NCBI GenBank assembly: GCA_964622665.1
Contig: CAZUUO010000014.1
Coordinates: 1-19,551, forward strand
Source: CAZUUO01 sp964622665
GTDB taxonomy: Bacteria > Patescibacteriota > Patescibacteriia > Magasanikbacterales > GCA-002688135
Direction of reading: 5' to 3'
Length of the DNA stretch: 19,551 bases
This document shows positions 12,804 to 19,551 of this stretch, piece after piece. Every line of letters starts with the position of its first letter. Positions within the stretch are counted from its first letter, which is position 1. Below the pieces are notes generated by a model that was given only the letters and a program-made list of their open reading frames with translations, had not been told where the DNA came from and did not search any database. The translations under genes and the position numbers were made by a program.

Positions 12804-12812
12804 AGTATAGCA
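12804..12812 (-). promoter_or_regulatory. extended -10 promoter of the lipoprotein gene
   Basis: TGCTATACT on the minus strand is an extended -10 element (TGn plus TATACT). No clear -35 box is visible. It would give a 5' UTR of about 23 bases with no SD. Confidence 0.5.
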
Positions 12813-12819
12813 CAAATTG

Positions 12820-13701
12820 TTATAAGTGTGGGAGTGCAAGAAGTAACACATCCACATGTGCACGCGCATTACCATGATGCGACAATGCAATAACATGTTT
12901 ACTACACTCATCAATCCATTGCGCAAATAATGGTGCTCGTGCAACATCTCGCTCCATTTCTTGTAAGGCAAATAACTGAAATCGTTCTAATTTTTCACGC
13001 AATAATCGCTTTTTTTCTTCATGATCCCCTTTTGCTGCAATTTTTTCTGCAGCCGCAATACGTTCATAATCAGGTGCTGAGAGTAACGAAATAAACAACG
13101 ATCGATCATCAAGATATACTTTACGTAATTTATTATTTTCACATAACTCTAAAGCCAAGAAAGGTCGTCCCATAGCAAGCGTAACCACATCATCAAAAAA
13201 ATCTTTTTTAGAAAATGCCGCACACACCTCTTGCACAATTTCATTAGAAACCGGGTTAACATGCCACACCGTAACCCGCGACATAATAGTAGGTAATACA
13301 CTCGTCGCATTACGCGCTAATAATATAAAAAACGTGTGTTCATGCGGTTCCTCAAGTGTTTTTAGTAACGAATTAGCAACCGGTGACGTAAATAAATCTG
13401 CATCCGGAATAATAACAACTCGATTAGGACTCAATCGAGACGCATGCACAAAAGAAATAATCTCATGCATTTCTTCAAGGGTATGCGGAACATACTGGGC
13501 ATTATCTTCATGGTACGCAACTTTATAATCAGGATGTGTTATTAATTGCGCAACCGTAATTCCTAATATACAGGCAGCAATTTCTTGGGCAATCTCAAAC
13601 ACACCCATTCCTTCGCTCCCCGATAATAAAATATTTTCAGGTAAAATCCCTTTCGTAATAAGCGGTTGTAACTGGTGTAAAATGGGATGTTGATAATTCA
13701 T
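12820..13701 (-). CDS. holB: DNA polymerase III delta' subunit
   Basis: A 293-residue AAA+ clamp-loader subunit. NSLLKTLEEPHEHTFFILLA (about residues 110-129) is the delta'/DnaX sensor-1 region, preceded by VVIIPDADLFTSPVA, the Walker B equivalent. LSGSEGMGVFEIAQ near residue 27 is a degenerate P-loop without the GKT/S triad, as expected of delta', which does not hydrolyse ATP. IMSRVTVWHV matches the SRC region but with Val in place of Cys in S-R-C. No zinc-binding Cys cluster is seen. It loads the beta sliding clamp together with DnaX and delta, which lie outside the window. ATG at 13701 is preferred to a GTG at 13716; TATACT about 25 bases upstream may be its -10 box. The propeller lipoprotein gene follows 45 bases downstream. 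Confidence 0.88.
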   Translation of the reverse strand: MNYQHPILHQLQPLITKGILPENILLSGSEGMGVFEIAQEIAACILGITVAQLITHPDYKVAYHEDNAQYVPHTLEEMHEIISFVHASRLSPNRVVIIPDADLFTSPVANSLLKTLEEPHEHTFFILLARNATSVLPTIMSRVTVWHVNPVSNEIVQEVCAAFSKKDFFDDVVTLAMGRPFLALELCENNKLRKVYLDDRSLFISLLSAPDYERIAAAEKIAAKGDHEEKKRLLREKLERFQLFALQEMERDVARAPLFAQWIDECSKHVIALSHHGNARAHVDVLLLALPHL

Positions 13702-14033
13702 AAAGTAAAATGCCACTCACACAGGAGTATATGTAAGTGGCAAGGACTGCTGCATGCTTACTCCTCGCAGTTATCCTCATGATTTACACCATGAGAGTTG
13801 AGGTACCGCCTCAACATTTCGGTTACCCAGGTCCCATGAGACCCTCCAAGCGCACTAGCAAAAGACCAGCGCATCTGCATAATATCATATGTTCAAAAAC
13901 AGTCAGTGGATAACAAAATTTTGACGAATACCTACTAAAATTGGTACGGTAATATCGTTCTCTTCGTTGTGGCGGTGCCCAGCGAAAGAATAGGTTGCCT
14001 GTGTTGTTTGACAACAAAACAAAGGAGATGCCC
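13702..14033. other. structured divergent intergenic region
   Basis: About 330 bases between holB and a divergent orphan gene without a credible coding frame. It holds a series of inverted repeats: 13711-13717 with 13736-13742 (extendable to 11 bp with one mismatch), 13776-13781 with 13790-13795, 13797-13803 with 13809-13815 (7 bp), a 6-bp pair at 13965-13970 and 13981-13986 region, and 14002-14007 with 14011-14016 just before the SD. CATGAG occurs twice (13790 and again near 13836), so CTCATG at 13776 has two possible partners. I could not match it to SRP RNA, RNase P RNA, tmRNA or a T-box. Confidence 0.5.
13921..13950 (+). promoter_or_regulatory. possible promoter of the orphan plus-strand gene
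   Basis: TTGACG (13921-13926, five of six to consensus) and TACGGT (13945-13950) are 18 bases apart. The -10 box is poor. It would leave a leader of about 75 bases with two small hairpins and the SD. Confidence 0.35.
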
Positions 14034-14732
14034 ATGGCAAAATTAGCACCACAACTTCGAGTTGTTGAAGGGGGTAATAATAGTAATGCCGTCACGCGAC
14101 TGTACAAAACAATCGACGACATTACGAGACAAATGAAAATCAGACGAGATGAAGCAATAAAGGGAAATATTAGCCTTAAAAATTCATACTATACCGACAA
14201 ATTTTACGGCGGTAGTAAATTTAAATCTCCGAAAATAGCCGACATATCCTGGTTGCTCACCATCCGTTTTTTGGAAAAAAGTTGGACAGCAGCCTCACTG
14301 GTTACCCGCATCGCGTTCATTATAGCGACCGACACCCGAGGCAACATACTCGTAATGTATACCATCGATGATGAAGGATTAAAAATAAATTTCAAGGAAA
14401 CCGATATAGATAAAATCGACATTGAGGTAATACGAGAAACGCAGTGGCGAGATGCTGAAAAATTTGTAGTGAACACCCAAAAAAGCGATGGAAGTAGTGC
14501 TATCCCCTTTTCACCTGAACACCTCTTTGCTCATAGCATGGAAACGCCGCAAAGCAATATTATACGAGTCATCAGTATGGCCTGCGACCAAATAAGAAGA
14601 AATATTGAACATCACTCTCGATATAATTTCCTTTGCAAAACAGTACCAACACCCAAAAATCAACGAATCGCTTTAGATGTTGAGGATATCAATCATTTTA
14701 TTGACGATGAAGAAAGAAAAAAACCGCGCTAA
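14034..14732 (+). CDS. orphan protein of unknown function, only complete plus-strand gene
   Basis: A 232-residue soluble protein that I cannot assign to a family. The N-terminal ~50 residues are basic and probably helical (LYKTIDDITRQMKIRRDEAI). Residues about 65-115 look like a beta-rich domain (ISWLLTIRFLEK, RIAFIIATDTRGNILVMYT), and the C-terminal third is again helical (NIIRVISMACDQIRRNIEHH) with an acidic, Lys-rich tail. No signal peptide or membrane span is seen. AAAGGAG (14021-14027) is six bases before ATG 14034, which decides the start over ATG 14028 and the GTG at 13995. Unlike its neighbours it is on the plus strand, has a strong SD and a long structured leader, and is convergent with the TrmB-type gene across a bidirectional terminator, so it may be an acquired accessory gene. 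Confidence 0.75.
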   Translation: MAKLAPQLRVVEGGNNSNAVTRLYKTIDDITRQMKIRRDEAIKGNISLKNSYYTDKFYGGSKFKSPKIADISWLLTIRFLEKSWTAASLVTRIAFIIATDTRGNILVMYTIDDEGLKINFKETDIDKIDIEVIRETQWRDAEKFVVNTQKSDGSSAIPFSPEHLFAHSMETPQSNIIRVISMACDQIRRNIEHHSRYNFLCKTVPTPKNQRIALDVEDINHFIDDEERKKPR

Positions 14733-14760
14733 ACCAGTTACGATTGGAGGCGCTTTTTTA
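14716..14760. terminator. bidirectional terminator between convergent genes
   Basis: An A-tract and GCGC (14726-14729) pair with GCGC (14750-14753) and a run of six T (14754-14759). The minus strand likewise shows GCGCGG followed by TTTTTTT, so it serves the orphan gene and the TrmB-like gene. Confidence 0.7.
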
Positions 14761-14771
14761 TTTTATAAAAA

Positions 14772-15557
14772 TCACACTTTATATGTGGTATCCGCATGAT
14801 CCCACATAAATTGAAACAACAACCGAAAGTTACGCGCAACTTCATCATCTTCAATCACAATTCCCATGTAGTCACCTTTTTGCAAATAAATCGCCGTAAT
14901 ATCGCCATACACACCAAATTCAAACATGAGTGGATATTTTTCCTGCGAAATAAATTTAACTTCATGGGCACTCCCTGCTTTATAATAATGTTCACGCCAT
15001 GGGCACGGACCAACGGAAATAACTTTCATGGTTCGATCCCCTTTTGCAATTTTCTCCATGTTACTGTCACGAAACTTTGACGTACCTGGTGGAAATAATC
15101 CTGCAGATAATTTTGCTACTTCCACATGAATAAAATCTTTCGCTTTTGAACGATACGACATTTCATGAATGGTTTTAATTCCTTCAACACCCTCATAAAA
15201 TCGCACGACCGGTTTGGTACTAGAAAGTCCAGAAAACATTTGAATTTGTGGTAATAATTCAGTAAAGCGTTCAATAGTTTTACGTGCTGCATCTTCTTTT
15301 TCTTGTAACATAGACAATACTCGTTCTGGAGGTTCAGCAACGTATAATTTCTTCTTACCTTTTGCAAAACTCGACATCAACCCCTTTTTGGTAAGTTGAT
15401 CAATCATGGCATACGTCGTCACGCGATTTACATTCGCTTTCTTTGAAATATTTTGTACCGTCGTTACACCTAAAGAAACAGACGCTAAATAAATTTCAGA
15501 TTCTTTTTCAGAAAGGCCAAACCCCATGAGCTCTTTTATCATTTGTGAAAACGTCAT
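14772..15557 (-). CDS. TrmB-family transcriptional regulator
   Basis: A 261-residue protein of the TrmB family. The N-terminal winged helix-turn-helix (about residues 8-75) reads LMGFGLSEKESEIYLASVSL, then NISKKANVNRVTTYAMIDQL with the recognition helix, then KGLMSSFAKGKKKLYVAEPP as the wing. A helical linker (about 78-105) and a C-terminal sensor-like domain follow, containing PVVRFYEGVEGIKTIHEM and ending GDYMGIVIEDDEVARNFRLL. TrmB proteins are best known as sugar-responsive regulators in archaea; in candidate-phylum bacteria they are common and mostly uncharacterised, so the effector is unknown. It lies 32 bases downstream of the glycosyltransferase gene on the same strand, probably the last gene of the queA operon, and shares a bidirectional terminator with the orphan gene. 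No SD precedes ATG 15557. Confidence 0.9.
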   Translation of the reverse strand: MTFSQMIKELMGFGLSEKESEIYLASVSLGVTTVQNISKKANVNRVTTYAMIDQLTKKGLMSSFAKGKKKLYVAEPPERVLSMLQEKEDAARKTIERFTELLPQIQMFSGLSSTKPVVRFYEGVEGIKTIHEMSYRSKAKDFIHVEVAKLSAGLFPPGTSKFRDSNMEKIAKGDRTMKVISVGPCPWREHYYKAGSAHEVKFISQEKYPLMFEFGVYGDITAIYLQKGDYMGIVIEDDEVARNFRLLFQFMWDHADTTYKV

Positions 15558-15589
15558 ATCTAAAAAGTTACCTGAGTGGTCTACTCATT

Positions 15590-16648
15590 TTACAATGTTT
15601 GCAAGTAAGCTGACAACTGAGCTGCGTGTGTATCCCATGAAAACGTTAATGCATGAGCAACTCGTTCTTTTTGTTGGATTTCTGAGTCTTTTTCTTGTTC
15701 TAATATCTGCAACTCTTTCGATAAACCTTGTACATCATGTGGATAACAATAACGTGCTACGTCTCCCCCAACCTCTCGGTGAGCTGGAATATCACTCGCC
15801 ACAACCGGACACCCAACAGAAAGCGCTTCTAAAATTGGCAATCCAAAACCTTCATACCATGAAAAAAACAATAACGCTCGTGCACTACGCAATAATTGTT
15901 CCTTCTCTTTTTCTTCAACATAACCTTTCACTACTATTCTTTTTGCATAATGACTCCGGGTAATACGTTCCAAAATCTCTGCACCACCAAATCCTAAACC
16001 ACCAACCAAAACCAATGAATGTGTCCCACCATTTCGTGCATATATCTCAAAAGCACGAATAATATGTTCAATATTTTTCTTATACTCTAAACGCCCAATA
16101 TACAAAAAATACGATGACGTAACCCGAGGTAACACAACTTCTTTCGATGTCACCCCATTATGAATAGCAGTGGTGTGTAATAACGGTGCAAGAATTCTCA
16201 CTCGCTGTTGCGTAAATAAACTCGGTGTCACCACGGCGCGCGCGCGAGCAACGACAACCTTCCACCCGATGTTTTGTAAACAACGTTCACGAAAACTATA
16301 CAGTTTTGGCATATCAATAAACCCAAGATCATGCACCACCGTTACCACAGATGGACTATACAATGGTAGCATTGATGCTCCCACAAATAATACATCAGTA
16401 GAAGAAAACGGATGACGAAAAAAATACCACGACAATCCCAACACATTCCACAAAGGAAATCGCCACGAAACATACACAATCTTCCAAGAAGACGGAATAG
16501 AAAATGGCAATAATTGCCCTTCACGTAACAATAACGTCACCTCGCGTGCAGCCGAAACTCGAGTTAAACTTTCAACAACATGGCGTACATAGCGATGTAC
16601 CCCTGTTGGTTCCGTCACACAAATTTTTGATGCATCAATAAACCACAT
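15590..16648 (-). CDS. GT4-family glycosyltransferase
   Basis: A 352-residue GT-B fold protein of the GT4/RfaG type. The N-terminal Rossmann half begins MWFIDASK and carries PTGVHRYVRHVVESL, the usual acceptor-side start of this family, then VVTVVHDLGFID. The donor-binding half has YFLYIGRLEYKKNIEHIIRA (hinge and donor site) and SWYEGFGLPILEALSVGCPV (E-x7-E motif with both Glu). The enzyme would transfer a sugar from a nucleotide-sugar donor to a cell-surface glycan or lipid at the cytosolic membrane face; sugar and acceptor are unknown. I chose ATG 16648, three bases after the tgt stop codon, because it puts IDAS at the family position; ATG 16663, overlapping tgt by 13 bases, is the alternative. 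It sits in the queA, tgt operon without obvious functional connection. Confidence 0.92.
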   Translation of the reverse strand: MWFIDASKICVTEPTGVHRYVRHVVESLTRVSAAREVTLLLREGQLLPFSIPSSWKIVYVSWRFPLWNVLGLSWYFFRHPFSSTDVLFVGASMLPLYSPSVVTVVHDLGFIDMPKLYSFRERCLQNIGWKVVVARARAVVTPSLFTQQRVRILAPLLHTTAIHNGVTSKEVVLPRVTSSYFLYIGRLEYKKNIEHIIRAFEIYARNGGTHSLVLVGGLGFGGAEILERITRSHYAKRIVVKGYVEEKEKEQLLRSARALLFFSWYEGFGLPILEALSVGCPVVASDIPAHREVGGDVARYCYPHDVQGLSKELQILEQEKDSEIQQKERVAHALTFSWDTHAAQLSAYLQTL

Positions 16649-16650
16649 AC

Positions 16651-17814
16651 TTATTGTTGCCATTCATTAAGCAACGCTCCGAACATTCCCCGTGGAATTG
16701 CCTGACGAACATCACGCATTAATTGTTGTAAGAAAAAAACATTATGATATGACGCAACGCGCAATCCCAACATTTCATCAGTCTTAAATAAATGATGAAG
16801 ATATGCGCGCGTTAATGGTGCTTCAGTGTCAGTACCTTTACAATAACGACAGGTACACCAAGAACATAGAGGAGAAAAATCTTCACGAAATTGTGCATTC
16901 AAAATATTGACGCGATGTTTTGCACCCGCACCCGCCGATTTTACAAACAATCCCCCGTTACGCGCCATGCGAGTAGGAGCCACACAATCAAACATATCAA
17001 TCCCTTGTTCAACCACCGTTAACATATCAAGTGGTGATGCGCCAACCCCCATAGTATAGCGTGGTTTATGGGGTGCAACTTCTTCACGAACATATCGAAT
17101 AATATCAATCGTTGCGTCCATAAAATACCCAACCGACTCTCCCCCAATCGCAATACCATCAAATGGTAAACTATCAATCACTCGCGCACTCTCACGACGC
17201 AATTCCTCATGTCGTGCTCCTTGCACAATACCAAACAAAAATTGTTTCCATGGATGTACACCACCTGCATGATGCGCATCAATACATCGTCGTGCCCAAC
17301 GATGTGTCAACTCCATTGCAGTTTTGGCTTCTGCTAAAGTTGCACTGTCGCCCGTACATTGATCAAACGCCATAATAATATCAGCGCCAATTTTTTGCTG
17401 AATCGTAATAGCGCGTTCAGGAGTAAATCGATGTTCACTCCCATCAATGTGTGAACGAAATGTCACTCCATCTTCATCCAACTTCACCAAACTTTTTCCT
17501 TCACGTGTTTTTTGACTCAAACTCCACACTTGAAAACCACCTGAATCAGTAAGTACCGGACGATCCCATCCCATAAACGCATGCACCCCACCAGCTGCTG
17601 CCACCAAATCTTCGGTAGGTCGCAAATGTAAATGATAGGTATTCGCTAAAATAATTGACGGATCAATTTCATGAAGATCACGAACATCCAATGTTTTAAC
17701 GGTCGCTTGTGTACCAACGGGCATATACGCTGGCGTCTCCACTACCCCATGATCGGTATGAAATTCTCCCGTGCGAGCGTGTGTATTTTTGTCCTGTGCG
17801 GTAATAATAAACAT
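16651..17814 (-). CDS. tgt: queuine/preQ1 tRNA-ribosyltransferase (tRNA-guanine transglycosylase)
   Basis: A 387-residue enzyme exchanging G34 of GUN-anticodon tRNAs (Tyr, His, Asn, Asp) for preQ1. Seen in order: PVGTQATVKTL, ILANTYHLHLRP, LTDSGGFQVWSL (base-pocket Asp), IIMAFDQC, FGIVQGA (usually GIVQGG), AIGGESVG, and MFDCVAPTRMARNG with the catalytic nucleophile Asp. The zinc site uses the last three Cys of SPLCSWCTCRYCKG plus His in TRAYLHHL; about nine extra residues (KGTDTEAPL) and one extra Cys lie in this zinc region compared with the textbook form. Length is slightly above the usual ~370-380. ATG 17814 is one base after the queA stop codon, consistent with coupled expression and with the bacterial (preQ1-using) type. 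tRNA-Tyr(GTA) at 3856 is a likely substrate. Confidence 0.96.
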   Translation of the reverse strand: MFIITAQDKNTHARTGEFHTDHGVVETPAYMPVGTQATVKTLDVRDLHEIDPSIILANTYHLHLRPTEDLVAAAGGVHAFMGWDRPVLTDSGGFQVWSLSQKTREGKSLVKLDEDGVTFRSHIDGSEHRFTPERAITIQQKIGADIIMAFDQCTGDSATLAEAKTAMELTHRWARRCIDAHHAGGVHPWKQFLFGIVQGARHEELRRESARVIDSLPFDGIAIGGESVGYFMDATIDIIRYVREEVAPHKPRYTMGVGASPLDMLTVVEQGIDMFDCVAPTRMARNGGLFVKSAGAGAKHRVNILNAQFREDFSPLCSWCTCRYCKGTDTEAPLTRAYLHHLFKTDEMLGLRVASYHNVFFLQQLMRDVRQAIPRGMFGALLNEWQQ

Positions 17815-17815
17815 A

Positions 17816-18868
17816 TTACAAAATCAACATTGCGTCTCCAAATGAATAAAAATAATACTCTTTCTCTATTGCATGCGTATACGCACGGCGCGCATACTCA
17901 ATTCCCATATACGCACTCACCAACACGAGTAACGTTGACTCAGGAAGATGAAAATTCGTAATCAACGCATCAACGACCTTAAACGTAAAACCTGGTGTTA
18001 TAAATAAAGAAACTTCCCCACGATAGGGTTGTAATACACCACCGTGTAATGCTGCTACTCCTTCAAGTACACGAACACTTGTGGTGCCGATAGCAAAAAC
18101 TCTATTTCCATTCTGTTTCGCATGAGCAATTGCAGCAATAGTCGAGTCATTAATCTCTACGTACTCCGCATGCATAACATGATCTTTCAACAATTCCGTT
18201 TGCATGGGTTTAAAAGTACCAATCCCTACATGTAATACCACATCAACAAACACCACTCCTTTTTTCTCCAGTCGTTCAATCAACGCATGAGTAAAATGAA
18301 AACCAGCAGTTGGGGCAGCAACACTACCTGTTTCTTTAGCGTAAACCGTTTGATACGTCGACAAGGGAATATCTTGTTTACCAATATACGGCGGCAAAGG
18401 AATTTCACCCCATCGATTACAAAAATCAATAATAGTATTTACCTCTTTTTCACTAAACGTGAGAAGTAAACGACCATCTGCAAATTTTTCTTTCACACGC
18501 GCCGAAATTTCCTCTCGTTCATTACCAAAAATAAACGTATCATCAATCAACACTTTCTTACTATTGCGACATAATACTTCAGCAGTTACTCTCCCATCAA
18601 CATCATGTGAAAATTTCACCAACAATACTTCATGATGTTTACTAGTACGATGATTATACCCATACAATCGCGCACAAAAAACACGTGACACATTACGCAC
18701 CATCACATCACCCGCTTGCACATAATTTTCAATATCAAAAAAACGCTGATCGTGAAGTGTTTGTGTGGAACGATCACAAACCAACAATCGACAAGCATCC
18801 CGCGGCTCAGTGGGCAACGTCGCAATACGCTCTGAAGGTAATGGGTAGAAAAAGTCACTCGTCTTCAT
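17816..18868 (-). CDS. queA: S-adenosylmethionine:tRNA ribosyltransferase-isomerase
   Basis: A 350-residue enzyme that turns preQ1 in tRNA into epoxyqueuosine using the ribosyl moiety of S-adenosylmethionine, the step after Tgt. Family motifs: MKTSDFFYPLPSERIAT at the start (usual form M-x-x-x-D-F-x-Y-x-L-P), GDVMVRNVSRV, EIPLPPYIGK, YQTVYAKETGSVAAPTAGFH, VLHVGIGTFKPM, HAEYVEI, IGTTSVRVLE and ITNFHLPESTLLVLVSA. All expected blocks and the usual ~350-residue length are present. I used ATG 18868; the frame extends to a TTG at 18886, outside the conserved start. It is the first gene of the queA, tgt, glycosyltransferase, TrmB cluster, after the terminator of the preceding gene; no convincing -35/-10 pair is seen. 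queG or queH for the last step is not in the window. Confidence 0.96.
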   Translation of the reverse strand: MKTSDFFYPLPSERIATLPTEPRDACRLLVCDRSTQTLHDQRFFDIENYVQAGDVMVRNVSRVFCARLYGYNHRTSKHHEVLLVKFSHDVDGRVTAEVLCRNSKKVLIDDTFIFGNEREEISARVKEKFADGRLLLTFSEKEVNTIIDFCNRWGEIPLPPYIGKQDIPLSTYQTVYAKETGSVAAPTAGFHFTHALIERLEKKGVVFVDVVLHVGIGTFKPMQTELLKDHVMHAEYVEINDSTIAAIAHAKQNGNRVFAIGTTSVRVLEGVAALHGGVLQPYRGEVSLFITPGFTFKVVDALITNFHLPESTLLVLVSAYMGIEYARRAYTHAIEKEYYFYSFGDAMLIL

Positions 18869-18920
18869 ATAAATGTAGCCTACCAAACTATACCGTACTT
18901 GTCATCAATCCTCGACAAAA

Positions 18921-18950
18921 ATAAAAAACACGTCCGTAAACGTGTTTATT
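18921..18950 (-). terminator. intrinsic terminator of the rightmost gene
   Basis: An 8-bp stem (18926-18933 with 18940-18947) with a 6-nt loop is followed on the minus strand by TTTTATTTTT. Its 5' arm overlaps the stop codon of the upstream gene. Confidence 0.85.
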
Positions 18951-19464
18951 CTTCAGCTACCGTTTCATCAATGTCTAAAAATTGTTCATCAGTTTCCTTC
19001 TGACGTGACGAAAAGTCGATCCGCAATTCATAATCAGGAAGTTCAGTCCGATTCACAATACGATCCAACATATTTTCAGTCACCAAATACCCCTTCTTAT
19101 CAAACAATTCCTTTTTGCGAGCCTTTGCTTTCAAGGAAGAAATTGTAGGAGTAATCAAGAGTGCCGTTGCAGTTTCGGTACCAAGTAAATCCTCAAGTTT
19201 TTCAAAAACAACGCGAACGCGATACTGCTCAAATCCACGAATGACATACTTCGTGTTCTTGTCTGAAATAATCATTTTAGGATGCGGTGAAAAATTGGCA
19301 TGATCCGCCAATACATCACTCAACTTCTTTCGCAAATCATCCAGAAAACTCGACGCTGTTTTTGCAACAAGAAATTGCTTAACCAAACGTACGGTTTCAG
19401 CTCGACGATGCGCATCAGACAATGAATGCAAATACTCAACGAACTTTGATTCTCTTCTCACCAC
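18946..19464 (-). CDS. hypothetical protein with a strong SD
   Basis: A 172-residue charged, probably cytosolic protein; I recognise no family. The N-terminal half is helical and basic (FVEYLHSLSDAHRRAETVRL, FLDDLRKKLSDVLADHA). The middle is strand-rich (PKMIISDKNTKYVIRGFEQY), then VVFEKLEDLLGTETATALLI and LKAKARKKELFDKKGY. The tail is very acidic (DEQFLDIDETVAEE). No signal peptide, membrane span or catalytic motif is seen. The start is GTG 19464: AAGGAGGT (19477-19470) is five bases upstream, a perfect SD in a window where most core genes have none. It is a single-gene unit with a terminator overlapping its stop codon. A possible promoter, GTGACA (19523-19518) and TAGTTT (19500-19495) with 17-base spacing, precedes it. 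Coding status is very likely; function is unknown. Confidence 0.75.
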   Translation of the reverse strand: MVRRESKFVEYLHSLSDAHRRAETVRLVKQFLVAKTASSFLDDLRKKLSDVLADHANFSPHPKMIISDKNTKYVIRGFEQYRVRVVFEKLEDLLGTETATALLITPTISSLKAKARKKELFDKKGYLVTENMLDRIVNRTELPDYELRIDFSSRQKETDEQFLDIDETVAEE

Positions 19465-19469
19465 GACAC

Positions 19470-19477
19470 ACCTCCTT
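19470..19477 (-). promoter_or_regulatory. perfect ribosome-binding site deciding a GTG start
   Basis: AAGGAGGT on the minus strand, five bases before GTG 19464. It shows that canonical SD recognition exists in this organism although most genes in the window do not use it. Confidence 0.85.
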
Positions 19478-19551
19478 GGTTTGTCGATAGCAAAAAACTA
19501 CCAAAAAATTTAAAACTTGTCACTATTTAAGGTATTGAAACTTATTTTTAT

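Noticed and set aside
13797..13830. Possible T-box leader (GGTACCGC resembles the T-box core)
   Set aside because: The UGG that pairs with the tRNA acceptor end is missing, no specifier stem is visible and the downstream gene is not an amino-acid or aminoacyl-tRNA gene; the bases are explained by a 7-bp hairpin.
13741..13880. SRP, tmRNA, RNase P or degenerate tRNA in the holB upstream region
   Set aside because: No GGAA apical motif with the conserved SRP flanks, no tmRNA tRNA-like ends, no RNase P core, and no T-arm consensus to complete a cloverleaf.
1..19551. CRISPR array, insertion sequence, transposase or integrase
   Set aside because: No regularly spaced direct repeats, no terminal inverted repeats and no protein with transposase or integrase motifs were seen; the only att-like feature is the tRNA-Thr 3' duplication.

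Overview
The window looks like a piece of a metagenome-assembled genome from a small-genome bacterium of the Candidate Phyla Radiation (Patescibacteria) type. The evidence is indirect. Base composition is AT-rich. Housekeeping genes sit in mixed operons next to TrmB-family regulators and many unassigned short proteins. Most core genes lack a Shine-Dalgarno (SD) sequence. A 100-N scaffold gap is flanked by the kind of 55-base overlap a short-read assembler leaves. TGA is used as a stop codon (end of the membrane protein at 3979), which argues against the lineages that recode UGA. I cannot assign the lineage more finely from sequence alone. Nearly everything is on the minus strand; the only plus-strand genes are a partial flavoprotein at the left edge and one orphan gene at 14034-14732.

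Left part (1-2460): the 3' end of an HI0933/BaiN-type flavoprotein, a small membrane protein with its own promoter and strong SD, an aminoglycoside/choline-kinase-like phosphotransferase, and a compact unit of tRNA-Thr(TGT), rpmG (ribosomal protein L33, 51 aa) and tRNA-Trp(CCA). That unit has a consensus-like promoter at one end and an intrinsic terminator at the other. Middle-left (2459-6490): pgi, tRNA-Tyr(GTA), a polytopic membrane protein with a GCSACG motif, a Nudix hydrolase, a membrane-anchored DsbA-like thiol oxidoreductase, a tiny membrane protein and tRNA-Thr(GGT). A perfect 21-bp copy of the tRNA-Thr(GGT) 3' end lies 183 bp downstream of the original, enclosing three tandem hairpins.

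Centre (6490-11650): a minus-strand operon reading frr, glyS, an M16 peptidase, tpiA and an N-terminally anchored TPR protein. glyS is drawn as two broken pieces only because of the assembly gap; collapsing the duplicated 55 bases and the Ns restores one intact 497-codon gene. Next come a lipoprotein with a BNR/Ycf48-like beta-propeller and holB (DNA polymerase III delta'), then a structured 330-bp divergent intergenic region and an orphan plus-strand gene.

Right part (14770-19551): queA, tgt, a GT4 glycosyltransferase and a TrmB-type regulator appear to form one operon. QueA and Tgt carry out late steps of queuosine modification of GUN-anticodon tRNAs, and tRNA-Tyr(GTA) in this same window is an expected substrate. 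A gene of unknown function with a perfect SD closes the window.

The less obvious signals are: -10 boxes only 6-10 bases before the ATG of four genes without SD, suggesting leaderless mRNAs; terminator stems that begin within or directly next to the tRNA CCA ends; the tRNA-Thr 3' duplication; and the structured leaders of rpmG and of the orphan gene.
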